Source: Bryoerythrophyllum caledonicum (taxonomy: Eukaryota > Streptophyta > Bryopsida > Pottiales > Pottiaceae). Taken from it: a stretch of 64,000 nucleotides of DNA. Positions 24,470 to 36,178 of the stretch are shown here, one piece after another. The stretch lies in NCBI GenBank assembly GCA_963971425.1, contig OZ020523.1, positions 17,046,867 through 17,110,866 of the forward strand, in the 5' to 3' direction. How positions within the stretch are numbered: position 1 is the stretch's first letter; each line of letters opens with the position of its first letter. Position numbers and translations under genes: made by a program. The notes under the pieces are model-generated. The model was not told the origin of the DNA. It did not search any database and saw nothing but the letters and a program-made list of their open reading frames with translations.

Positions 24470-27400
24470 CTATACTCCAAATACATTGCGCTTTCTCCAC
24501 CCACTGGCCCCGGACATGGTTCTTTCCAGTGTGTCTACCCATGAAAAAATGCATGCATCTTTCTCTACCCAACTATGGCTCTCCCCAGATGGCTCCCAGA
24601 ATGAATCCATGCAATTTGCATACCGTTGTGCAGAAGACCCATGTCCATCAGCAACCCCCCTTTGGATGATGGGCCAATACCAACAAACCTTAATCTTAAG
24701 TCTCCATCGGTTTTTTCCTTCCTCAATCACCTTCCCCACATAGAATGGTACACCGCCTTCTATCTCTGCTCGATCAACACTCAAGGCTACAAACTGTCCA
24801 CAACGGATATCAGATTGTGGATTAAATGGTGGAAATGGGTCGTGATTACCTTCATACATTGCTCCTTCTTCGGCGCGTTCCTCAACATAGTTGCGCTCTG
24901 TTTGTTGTGCCCTACGCACTGCTTGATTACAGGGTCTTCCTCTACGAGGACCAAAGTATCCTCGAGCCTCGGCATTTGGAAGCATGGCCACTACCTGCTC
25001 TACGACATCTATCTCACGATTTTCTTCACTTGCACCATCCATTACATCCAAAGATGCGCTCCCTGTAGGTCCGGTGTTAGAGAACTATGAAGGCCAAAAC
25101 GGTGAGGAACGATGCTCATTGCTACGGTCTTTGTGTGGAAATTCAGCTAAATAGAGTTTCAATCTTTCAGCCTCTACTTTTACCTCACGATTCTTGTCCT
25201 CATGCTGCAACCTTTGGATGCACCTTTCTTTATATACAATGAAGTCATCCAATGCCTTCAACTCCCGTTCGTCCACTGCAAATACTTCCACAAACGATGG
25301 TCGCTCATCCCTACTTGGCAACGACCTCAAAGTTTTCGTCCCTGCCTCCGGTCACCATGGATCCTTGCAATAATGCTTGTGTTGTACTCGAACCTCACGA
25401 GTCCCTTCTCGATTGTCCAAATAGAATCGCATGTGGTGCGGAAATGTTATGCCCACCAATGAATCATGACCTGTTAGTAAGTGAGGAGTTATGAACAATT
25501 TCCAATCCCATACATTCTCTAGTAGCCGGGCGCTAAGAAATGCCTCCGTAGGGGATGTTCCTCGTTCTATAAGACTCATCATTTCCTTCAACGAATCCAC
25601 GTCCGACCTCTTCAACGTATTTGATATACAACTGAAGCGTTGATCAATATCTTCGTGTTTATGGCCCACTATAAGAAAAGATAGTTCCACCTCCTGAAAA
25701 AACCCCAATCCCACTAATGTAGCACATAGAGCAAATATATAAATGTTTTTGTTCTCACGCGTGCAGTTGTCGGCCTGAATCCGCAATGTTGGTGGCAAAA
25801 AGCCCCTCCTCCGCAGCACATCTCCTATCACGTACTACAATGTGCTCACGACTTAGTTGCTATCGTGTTTGTGGTGAGCCCCAAACCACACGTCGCAATA
25901 TAAATCAATCCCATGTACAAGAGCACCACACAGATGAGTCTTCACAAACCGGTGTTCAATGTTCTTCACAGTCTGACGCATCCTCGGTACCATGGTCGTG
26001 TTTTGGTCCATGCCATCCACGATGATGCACATGTACAACTGAGGGCTAATATAACACGACCTCTTGAATATCCAATAATGCCTACGTTCTTCCATCTGGT
26101 TGTGTAGATGCAAGATAAACAACTCCTTTATCTTTAACCTTGCATCCGCATTGGTGGTTCCCTCCATGGCACATTTATACTCCCAACAATGATAACACTT
26201 TCAAAATTTCCAGAATGGAGGTACTTGAACGTGGGGATACTTGATGCGCCACATCCTCCAGAACGAACTCATAGAAATGGTTTCTCCATTACAAATTCTC
26301 TTGACCTCCTCGTTCACGTAATTGAATACATCAAATTTGGTTGTATTCATAGGAAGGAGAATGAGAGGCACCATTTCGTTGTCACTCTTACGGCGAATAC
26401 AACGATGAGGTTGAGGACAACCAGCTTCATCAACAAACGATTTAAAGCAAGCCTCTGGTGTAGACATTCTAATACTCTCTCTTATCGGATCTGAAAGAGT
26501 ATTGCCGTGAATCGATGTCACTCTTCCATATATTAGACAGTCCTTCTTCAATTGCTTAAAGGGCCTCTGTGAATATCCAATCCCAAGAGCGTAGCAAGCA
26601 TTGCAAACTTCTTTCCCATCTAACTTTGTTACAAACTTGTCTCGACGAGTTCCTTCCGTCCTTGTGTAAAAAGAAACCAGCATCTGTCTCATCCACGTAC
26701 TTCGAACTAAAAACTCATTATCCCATGCATTATATCGCATGTCCAATAGATACCTTGCTGGAACGTCCCTCAAACAATTGCGTTTGCATCCTCCTCGTGC
26801 CATTACAATTTGCACGCTTCTAAGCGATACCTTAGATGGTGCAGCTTTTGTCAATGATGGCTCCCTTGAATCTCTCCTTCTCCTATTTTGCATAGAATAT
26901 GGACGACGTGCTGGTCTAACGTAAGCAAATCCATCTACATGGGGCAAATCTTGGATATTTGAAAGAGTAGATTGGGAAAACGGCGAATTTTCATCTATGG
27001 CGTTTGAAGCATGACTACTACGTCGAGACCTCTGGGTGGATCCTGGTGTATAGATGAACTCAGGAAAATCAAATTCTAGGGCCATCACTTGTGTAGGCGC
27101 TATCTGTGATCCAATGTCACCATGGACACCTGTGATATCAGGTTCTACAGCCACTACACGTAGCAAAGATCGATGTCAACGAATGATCAAGCCCACACAC
27201 ATGCCAAGGCGTTCTCCTACAATCTCTCCGGTCCAATGCAATGCATCATCTACCCTAGTGATACGCACCGCCACCTCGAATGGGAACAACTTTGACCCAT
27301 TCAATTCCATGCCACTTTTGAATGCATGCTCCCTCGTTGCTAAGCCCACGACATCTCCTCTTTCTGAAAGCAATTCTACTGCCCTTTCCAATTCAGATGT

Positions 27401-27541
27401 TGTGATCCCAGCAGATCTCTGTTGAATTTGCCTTGCACGTGCTGCTCGTACTAATTGGGCCCCCACAGAGCTATTAGAAGGCATATTGTCCCTTTCGATG
27501 TGTGGCCGTATCAAAGGAGTCTGAATCGTGCGGCTCTCCAT
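24470..27541 (-). pseudogene. Long transposase-like ORF (RNase H-fold, DUF7869-like), broken by six stops
   Basis: Six consecutive open segments share one minus frame from ATG 27541 down to 24470, about 1020 codons, separated only by six stop codons (near 27174, 26199, 25849, 25831, 25350 and 25083). Every one is TGA, TAA or TAG that a single C-to-T change would make from CGA, CAA or CAG. The central region has VCNACYALGIG, then three acidic blocks in the right order for a DDE-type nuclease: IIVDGMDQ (near 26017), RIQADNCTRENKN (near 25771) and VGHKHEDIDQ (near 25654). This pattern resembles the DUF7869 domain found in many eukaryotic transposon proteins; the family name is from memory. N- and C-terminal parts are unassigned. 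No terminal inverted repeats were identified. Confidence 0.65.
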
Positions 27542-27549
27542 TATCACTA

Positions 27550-27839
27550 TTCAAAAAATAGGAACATTATGGCTGCACAATAGTCAAAATACATGTACTA
27601 ATTGTTAACCTTTAAAGCACCATTCATCTGATAAAAGATATGTTTCTAAACACATATTTACAGTTCAAAATATGATGATGATATTGGACCTTTTGATAAA
27701 ACAACTTTGAAATAAAAAAATTAAGAATTTGTAGAGCATGAACTCCTTGCACGGAGTCTTTAACCCTGAAGATACAATGACAGTTTTACACCAAAAACAC
27801 TTCAAAATTGTTTGATTCCATCGCAATGAACAAAAAATG
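27550..27839. other. No gene seen
   Basis: AT-rich sequence between the transposase relic and repeat family A. Confidence 0.3.
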
Positions 27840-28720
27840 AAACAAAAACTTTTATCTCTACTTTTGACCGTAGGATCTCAATTAAGACTTATTCAATAAC
27901 ATACTAAAAATTTTTCATAAACTTTGACCGCACGGATTGAAAAATTATAGTGTTTGAAGTCAAGCAAATGGTTCATTTTGTTCCCTGCATGCAGTGGATC
28001 AGCAGACTTTGACTTCACTTGGTGTCAATATTTTGCACTATACAAGGTCTAAATCCATAACCATCTTGTTAAGCATGATGTTAGTTCCTTGTACACCAAT
28101 TTTCAGAGGTAGAGAATGGGTGTAGCATATTCAAAACAACTATGCAAGGAGTGGAAGTTTGGAAGTTGTTAATTCACAGTGTAATTTTTTGTGAACTTAA
28201 TATGTTTTAGATTGATAATCAAAATCGTCAATAAGAAGGTTTACACCACATAATGTTGTGGAAAAATAAAAAGTGAAATATAAAAAGATATCACGGTTTT
28301 AATTGGAAAACAAGAAGTTTTTTTGGTACCTTGCCCAACACCGAGTGAGAATGTGTGAAATGTTTGACTTGGGTTGGTATGCTATTTTTCGCTAAAAACA
28401 AGAAATTATTTTGACAACATGAAGGGAAATTATATTACTTGCAAGTACCGAAAATCTCACATTCAACAGAGTGTCCTAGCAAAAGTTTTTGGACGTGCTC
28501 GACTTGCCTGCTCTCCCCATTTGAAATTCAAAACCCGAAATTGTTTTGGTCAAATGTCCAATTTAGGTAAAAATTGTTTTCCCACTAAAGTCTTCGTAAT
28601 GCCTTTCTATAGAAAAAATTTCAAAGAGAAATGGTGGAAATTGACACCATAGGAACTTGACCGAACTTTCAAAAAGCCCATTTTGGACACTTGATCCTTT
28701 AGGAGTTAAATATGCTACAC
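27840..28720 (+). repeat. Dispersed repeat family A, longest copy
   Basis: Contains the CCGTAGGATCTC block, the GATCAGCAGACTTTGACTTC phrase, TTAGTTCCTTGTACACCAA, and the CTCTCCCCATTTGAAATTC phrase. The same phrases occur inverted at 16255-17045 and again at 30640-31720 and, diverged, at 63560-63900. Confidence 0.7.
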
Positions 28721-29820
28721 CTCTTCTGCATCCCTAAACATTGGTGTAAATGGAACTTATATCATTTCTGACATGATGATAACAAATCTAGATCATGTGT
28801 GATGCGATTTTTTGAATCCAAGTGAATTGAAACGAAGGGAATCCACTGAACTTAGGGAAGAAAATGAACCATGTTGTCTACTTGCTATTACCGATACCAT
28901 TGGAACTTATTACAATCGCAAATAAAAAAAAGGTTTGTACATCCACATAAAGGTTATTCTACAAACAATATGGTATAGAAGATCAATCAACATTCAATCT
29001 TAAACTTGTATAAAAATAAATGTTTACCTCAAGATACGTTGCAGGTGTTAGCGGTATACGCACTGATGCTTGATGGCGTTCCACATTTAATCACCATTCC
29101 GTTGTTGTTGAACATGTTTTTTAACCCTTCCCACTTTACCTGCACCACATGCATAAAATTTATACGGTAAACTATGCGATAAAACCTCCTAAGTATCATC
29201 GTATTACATATACCCCAAAATTTTAATATAATATGTAAAAAGTTTAAACATAAGGAGGAACAAAGCAAAAGGACCAAAGTTCAAAAGTCAAACTTTGACT
29301 TGTAAACTTGAGGCACAAGGTTCCAACATGGATATAAGGTTTCTATGCAAATCTGGAGGTCATTTCTCTTCCCAGTTTCTAAGGTGAGCTCTCTTGCATT
29401 CGAAACCTTAAGGCCATGTGCATTTTTACTCCATTCACTAATTTCTGTCAACTTTGTGTATTGTGTAGATTGAAGGAAATTTGCACATCGAGGAGATTTT
29501 AGCAAATTTGGTAAGCTTCTAACTTTGTTTCAATTCTGCATAGAGGGAACTCAGGGATAGGTACATGATGATTGAAGTTCAGTCAGAGTTACGATAGAGT
29601 TAGGCGAATACCAATATATGAATACACAAATGATGACACCAACTTCAGTATGTACAAAATTGCAAAGTTGAATGAATACACATATAGCAGTCAACAACTA
29701 GTAAGTTCAACCTTCGTTCAACTGAAATAATTACACCAACACCACACAAATTGAAGTCAATGTGAAGTTAATAGTATGGCACTAAATCCTCAGTACGGCA
29801 CATCACCGCACAACCTGAAA
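28721..29820. other. No supported gene
   Basis: Two short minus frames (29029-29150 and 29281-29505) look faintly coding, but they match nothing I recognise and lack splice or domain support. Confidence 0.25.
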
Positions 29821-30010
29821 TCCTAGCCGCCACACCCAGGCACCCAAACCCTAGCTGCCGCAACTAAACCCTAGCCGCCGCACCCAAAACCTCGCTGCCG
29901 CAACTAAACCCTAGCCGCCGCACCCAAACCTAGCCACCGGAACTAAATCCTAGCCGCCGCAACGAAACGCTAGCCGCCGCAGCCAAACCATAGCCGCCGG
30001 TCCCATGGCG
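29821..30010. repeat. GC-rich minisatellite with telo-box-like unit
   Basis: About eight degenerate copies of a 21-22 bp unit of the form AAACCCTAGCCGCCGCA plus a short spacer. AAACCCTA is the plant telo-box hexamer context. Confidence 0.8.
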
Positions 30011-30046
30011 TTCGCGCGACACCTCATGGAGTAATCGTGGACTGGA

Positions 30047-30064
30047 GGTGTGCGCGCGCACACC
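30047..30064. repeat. 18-bp perfect palindrome, copy 1
   Basis: GGTGTGCGCGCGCACACC, an alternating purine-pyrimidine core. Confidence 0.9.
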
Positions 30065-30400
30065 CCCAACTGCTGCTGCTCCTGCATCCATCCAAAAACG
30101 CCCCGCCGCAGCGAGAGCTGCGATTGAAATCCATCCTCGCGGCGCGGCGCGAGCGCTCGCAGGCGCAGCGCAAGCGCCATCTCTCTCACCTCTCAATCAC
30201 TCACATGTTCATCTCTCACACCTCCCAAACTTCTCTCCTTCTCTCTCCCAAACCCTAGTCGCCCACTACTTCTCTCCCTCAAAACTCCCCTCCATTCCTC
30301 TCCCTCACAACTCTACTCTCCTCACCCTCACAAGCCCTTCTCTCAAACCCTCCTCCAAACCCTCTCTAACACTCACAGCCTCCCTCAAACTACTGCCAGG

Positions 30401-30418
30401 GGTGTGCGCGCGCACACC
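30401..30418. repeat. 18-bp perfect palindrome, copy 2
   Basis: Identical to 30047-30064. The 336 bases between the two are rich in CTCTC and CCCTC runs. Confidence 0.9.
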
Positions 30419-30439
30419 TCCTCGTAGGACAACCCAACC

Positions 30440-30600
30440 TTGCAAAGGATTGATACCCACATTTCCAAAACCATGATATCAAACCCTAATTGATACCCGA
30501 ATTAGATACCTCGGTTAATAACTTGGAAATGGTACCTATGAACTCATACCCTGGTGGTGATACCCTCGCTATTGATACCCAATGTACCTTGGTCCATAAA
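30440..30600. repeat. GATACC-rich tract
   Basis: The hexamer GATACC, or GATACCC, recurs irregularly at least six times in 160 bases. Confidence 0.6.
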
Positions 30601-30639
30601 TGATGTTGAGAACATCTCAACCAAAAATCGTTAAAAATG

Positions 30640-31720
30640 CTTGTTTTAGTGCATTTAGCAAGGAAGACAAAATATAGTTTTTTTGGTAGTTTTAACCGTA
30701 AGATCTTAATCCTTACCTATTAAATAGTATGCTAGAAAAATTTCATAAATTTTCACCGCACGGATTGAAAGATTATAATGTTTGAAGTAGTGAAAAGGCT
30801 CATTTTCTTCACTGCGTTTTCTGGATCAGCAGACTTTGACTTCAATTGGTGTCACATTTTTGCACTATAAATGGTCTCAAATTAATTACCATAATGTTAA
30901 GCATGATGTTACTTTGCTGTATACCATTTTTTAGAGTTAGAAAAGGGGTGTAGCATATTCAAAAAAATTGTGCAATGAGTGGGGGTTCAAAAATTCTCAA
31001 TTCACGTTATGTTTTTTTGTGAACTTGATATCGTTTGAAATGAGAATCCAAATGGTCAATACGAAGGTTTACATCACATAATGCCGTAGGAAAAATCAAA
31101 AGTGAATCATACAAAGATCTCAAAGTTTTATGTGGAAAGGTAGAAGTTTTTTGGTACTCTCCTCGAAAATGTGTGACAATGATTGAAAAATAATTGACTT
31201 GGATTAATATGCTATTTCACCAAAGAACTAACAACATGCTTAACACAATGGTATTGGATTTAGATCTTGTGTAGTTTATAAGTTTTTAGAGGTAGACAAG
31301 GGGTGTAGCATAAAAAAAAAATGTGCAATGAGTGGTGGTTCAAAAATTCTCAATTCACGTTATGTTTTTTTGTGAACTTGATATCGTTTGAAATGAGAAT
31401 CCAAATTGTCAATGAGAAGTTTTACATCGCATAATGCTGTAGGCAAAATCAAAAGTGAATCGTACAAAGTTCTCAAAGTTTTATGTGGAAAGGTAGAAGT
31501 TTTCTGGTACTCTCCCCGAAAATGTGTGACAATGTGTGAAAATAATTGGCTTGGATTAATATGCTATTTCACCAAAGAACTAACAACATGCTTAACACGA
31601 TGGTATTGGATTTAGATCTTGTGTAGTGCAAAAGTTTTTAGAGGTAGACAAGGGGTGTTGCATGTTCAAAAATATTGTGCAATGAGTGGTGGTTCAAAAA
31701 TTCTTATTCCATACTAATAG
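30640..31720 (+). repeat. Family A copy with internal tandem repeats of about 350 bp
   Basis: 30640-30930 matches 27840-28090. Then a unit of about 350 bp is repeated: the phrase GTGCAATGAGTGGTGGTTCA recurs near 31320 and 31678 (a close variant near 30975), and AACTAACAACATGCTTAACA occurs near 31227 and 31577. A third partial unit ends near 31710, just before the ORF at 31767. Confidence 0.75.
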
Positions 31721-31766
31721 TGACTATTGTTTTGTAATGATATACAAGTTTTTTGAGTGTTGCGTT

Positions 31767-34740
31767 ATGGCACCACCAAATATTGATAGAATCTGGGAGA
31801 GCCACGGCTGGTGGATCGCAGAAGTGGATGAGTCGAGCGACTTCTTATGAGTGACGGATTATCCCTCTGAGCTGGGGAAGCGTACATCGGCGTTGGGAAA
31901 GAGTTTTGGCAAAATCCAAGCAATCACTCTTCGACGTGATGATATGGTATACGTTACATGCGTAGTGGGTCCAGGTCAATCGGAGGTGAAGACTTATCTT
32001 TCAAAGAAGTTTCTTTTGGCACCTGTCCCTTTGAATCTTCTTCAAAATCCAGGTCAGGTGAAATTCCTCAAATCATTGCAGACGTTTTGGTTGAACATCT
32101 CTCTTGCCGTACGTACTGCTAGACACAACAACGTCTTAGCCTGTTTAGCGTTATCACCGGAGTTGGTGCTGAAGGCTAAGAAGATTATGGAGGAACATAT
32201 TAGATATGAAGCATTTCGGGAGAAGAACCCATCACGTGCGACAACTCAAGCCCCACTAGCGGAACCAGAAGAAACAGAAGTTTATCGAATTCTTGCTGAG
32301 CCGTTGCAATTGGATTGGCGACCACTGGAAGGGGGGAGAGGAAGTGGAGGCCAACATCCGACCACAACTTCTGAGGTACAGATATTATCGAATCCTCCAT
32401 TAACGAGTAGATGTCCTACGAAGAGGCCACGGCGTGTTGACAGTGATGTAGCTTCTGGTTCAAGAGAAGGCCCATTAAGTTTGGACCCAAGTGGGAGGAG
32501 GTTGATTGGGAGAAGTGTAAGATCGGGTGGCAGGATTCCTAGGTCGGGGCTCAGGACGTCTGATGGTCATCGTAAGGCCCCTACATCTACACCGGGAGAT
32601 TTAGCTGATTTGTCAGCCATGGCGCCGGAGGAAGAAGATTTTCACAACCTTCCAGACAGTATACCAGAGGATTTTGAAGACAATGCGGCGATACCACAGG
32701 ATCTTCCAACTCCAATGAATTTAAAAGCACTAGTGCCTATAATAGAGGAGATTGCGAAAGGATCAGTGTTGGGGAATTTTGTGTTTAAGGCACACATAGA
32801 CCGCATTGTCTCTGTGGAAAATCCGGAAACCAACCACCGGGTTTTATCACAAAAGAGGGTCATAGAAGTATTCAACCGCTTACGAGACCCAGAATCCGCG
32901 ACTCGGGTGAGTAGATTGGTACTTCGATCGATCAGATACATCGTGCATACTACCACCGATGATAGTGTCGTTGAGAAAGAAGAGCTGTCATTTCCGTTGG
33001 TAGGTACCGCACGAGAGTCTGAACGCATGTTCATTGCACACGGGAGTGCTTCTGCAGAGGGTGCTATGGGATCCGAGTATTCTTGGCTTCAAGATCATAT
33101 CATTTGGGAACTAGTGGATGGGCAACACATAGTGGCAGCTTGTAAGTTTGCACAGCAACGGTGGAGAGATGGTACTATGCCTTTAAATGAGTACCTCGAC
33201 ATGTTCAAGCGGCGGGAGGCCTCTTTTGTGGTGTATGATGATCGTCGCTTTTACATTGAGAAGTCTGCGCGGATCAACGTGGCGGAGTTCCAGAGATAGT
33301 CATATTCTACCATGGAGGAGGATTTGAGGAAGCTCTGTCAGATTTGGGATCTATACGGGAGGCCTGACAGCACACCACGTGCGGACGATGCACATAGGAT
33401 TGTTGCTTTGGTGAGTGCGGCAAGTGCAGTGCATAAGTTGTCCAAGGGGGATGGAGTTGTCACGGTGAAGACGTTGGCCAAAAACATGGAGTATCTGACC
33501 AATCATGCATGGAATCCGAGCAATGACTGCTTCGAAGCTATCATTCAAGTATGCAAGGACTACGAAGACGGCATTCTCTTTTACAGCAAGGAAGAAGAGG
33601 ACAAGTGGAAGGACATGGCGAGGAAGAAAGAGCTAGATCCAAATGTGGACGTACGACCAACAAAAAAGGAGATGACCCAGAATTGGTTGAGGCCGTTAGG
33701 TAGGGTTCCGATTCCATATTATCTTTGGTTGGCAAAATCAGCTGCAGCGAAGCCGGTGACGGAGGATGGAGTAAGACCTCGTCAAGCATATTACTTCGAC
33801 GGTGTAAAAGACAAGAATCCACATCCTCGTACGATTGCCGATGTTTGTGACCGATATCAGAGACGAGAAGCTTTGATCAATTCCATCTGTTGGTTGATGG
33901 TGGAGAACAAGGAAAGTACACCTGATTCTATGGAGGAGTTCTTCCGTATCCGTGTAGAGAAGTATTTTCCGAAGAGTAACGCACAACTTGATACCTTTGA
34001 GAAGCTTTTGAATGCTACCACGAAAAAGGCTTGGACTGCTCCTGTGCGGGGGAAGGTGTCTAAGCTGGAAGACATAGGCTACCTCATCCCTCCTTCCATC
34101 ACGTTTCATTATGGTGACATTGCAGCAAGGGGGCGTGGATACATTGGACTGTCCATGGATGTAGGAGGACTGACTAATGCTAATTGGGAATGGCAGATGG
34201 AAGTCAAGAGGCCAGGCTAGAGCGACACAGAGAATCTTCTTCCGATTCGGTGTAGAAGAGGGTTATTCCGCACCGACTACATAGAGTTGGGGAAACCATG
34301 TTTGTGGGTGATTGATTGTCGACGTGGCGGTGGAAGGCAAGGAGATGGTCATTGGGGAGACGCCCAGTTATTCGCAGCTTTTGCACAGCTGTCATTATGG
34401 ATTGCAAATATTGAACGATGGAACGTCATCTTCTTGTTACCAGCGGCCGTGTATGCCAACGAAGAGTTTTTCACGAAGGTGAAGCGTCCAGAGGGATGTA
34501 CTATGCAACGTGGATGTTGGGCATTTGATCCGAACTCGGTAAATCCCTCTGCTCTCGATTTTACAGAGTCTGGAGCAAGTAGTACAACCGATTGGCGATG
34601 TTGTGATTTGTATGCAGCACCATGTGGGTACATCTCCTGGCCCAAACTATGTTTCTGGAGACGTTCCATTTCCTCTTGTTTTCTTGGATCACTGGAGTGA
34701 GGCACGCCAACCCTCTGAAGTTGTGTCGTAGTCTAGTGGT
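31767..34740 (+). pseudogene. Long decayed ORF, N-terminal part; tentative ParB-like plus methyltransferase-like protein
   Basis: A single plus frame runs from ATG 31767 to about 34545 with only three stops: TGA 31848, TAG 33297 and TAG 34218, each one C-to-T change from CGA or CAG. Near 34545 the frame shifts by one base and coding-like sequence continues (IGDVVICMQHHVG, then GDVPFPLVFLDHW) to about 34735. After a basic, disordered middle part, 32720-33290 contains ELVDGQHIVAACKFAQ, the DGxH..A signature of ParB/sulfiredoxin-like folds. 34287-34480 reads PCLWVIDCRRGGG then RWNVIFLLPA, which could be a degenerate beta-class MTase catalytic region. I do not recognise the family with confidence. 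The remainder is at 39209-40276. Confidence 0.6.
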
Positions 34741-36178
34741 TCGTTATTCTCAAAATTAACCGAAATTAACTTTGAGCAAGCCCACCTTACCAGATCGTTT
34801 CCAGGGATTTTTATCGTGCATCAAACTCTTTAAATCTTAACAACAATCCACACATAATACCTCGGCACATCCCTGAAGATGGCTTCCCCGGTACCTTAGT
34901 AACCAGTAACAAGTAACCACATGTGTTTCAGTTAAACTTTGTTGAGCGTCAGAGTAGATTTCTGGTAAGTTTTTACAGTGCCTGGAAAGTCACTGCCCTC
35001 CGTTCTTGCAGTGCAGAGGCCACAATATCCACAATCTAACCCTACACCTTGAAAGAGTTATAAAGGTCGCAGCCGGTTTACCGGTCTTCACAATCTACCA
35101 GGAACTTGTCTCGGTAAACCGGTCACACAAGCCCGGGTTCCAACTATAACCACACCCAATGAATTCAAGCAAGAAGATACAAGACTCACAACAAGTTGGT
35201 ACTTAATAAATCATATGAGCAAAACAACCTTCCACGAGGATCGTCGGAACTCATCCACTGCAAGGGTATTATTCCCAGAATTCACCGGACTCAGGCTTAG
35301 CCAGGATGTCTCCCGGTGTACCGAGAGAAGGGGGATGTCACCCCCTACTCCCCACCAATCCGAACACTTCCCACTTAAGGGAGGCTATCATAAATAGCCG
35401 TGGGCTTCCCGGATCCCATCCGATAAAACAACTCTTCCCGGTCCGACCGGTGAAAAGTCTAGAGCATAAGTCCTGGACCTCACTCTACCTATCTTATCCG
35501 GATATCCTAGCCCCTCGGGATGTCTCCACTCACACTCAATCACTTAACACACAACAAGTCACAACCTTGCACACCTAGCAAAGACACACTAGAAGAACTC
35601 AACTCTCTTCCGGTCCACTCAAAAAGCTCAACAAATACTCTAGACACAAGCAATGAAGGCAAGACACGAGGAGATCAACAAAGAGAAGAGTACATAACAC
35701 AAGAGCCCAAGGCCCTTAAGTACACAAAGGCCACTAGCTACCCTCCAAAACTAGATCCCCAAAAGGTGGAAATGGCATCAAAAGAGTGCACTAAAGTCAA
35801 TAGCTACGCTCCAAAACTAGACCGCAAAAGGACAAAACGGCATCTAGGAGGTGCACTAAAGTCAATAGCTACCCTTCAAAAGTAGCTCCACTACGGGACA
35901 AAACGGCATCTAGATCCTAAAACCAAGGGTAGCCTAGCCACCGGCGGATTACTGGTAGACCGGTAAACTGAAAGACACCCCGTCCGGCGGTCCCGGGATC
36001 GGTGAATCTTTTTCTAACAAAAATAAGTAGCCGGAGAAACCACTCAAGTGGTAGTGACCGGGTGCGCAATGGGGCCCCATTGACATCACTACTCTCACCC
36101 TAGTGTGTAATTCTAGCAACTTAAAACAACATCTCACCAACTGGTGAGATAAACCAACACATAACATATAACGAAGAC
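34741..36178. mobile_element. Inserted element, 3' noncoding part (CCGG-rich)
   Basis: Sequence unlike the flanking ORF, with many CCGGT motifs, separates the two halves of the long ORF. 35730-35900 holds two or three copies of a short tandem unit (CCAAAACTAGA followed by AAAAGG..ACGGCATC). No LTR pair was found. Confidence 0.45.

Noticed and set aside
29930..30258. Overlapping Ala/Arg-rich frames on both strands
   Set aside because: They reflect the GCCGCC minisatellite and GC palindromes; no domain or splice support.
33297..34220. The two TAGs of the unknown ORF as programmed readthrough sites
   Set aside because: Contexts (TAG TCA and TAG AGC) do not match known readthrough signals, and a TGA, a TAA, a frameshift and a duplication also break the ORF.
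34724..34760. A tRNA-like A-box (TAGTCTAGTGGTT) suggesting a tRNA or SINE head
   Set aside because: No B-box or cloverleaf follows, and the segment can also be read as the end of the unknown ORF.
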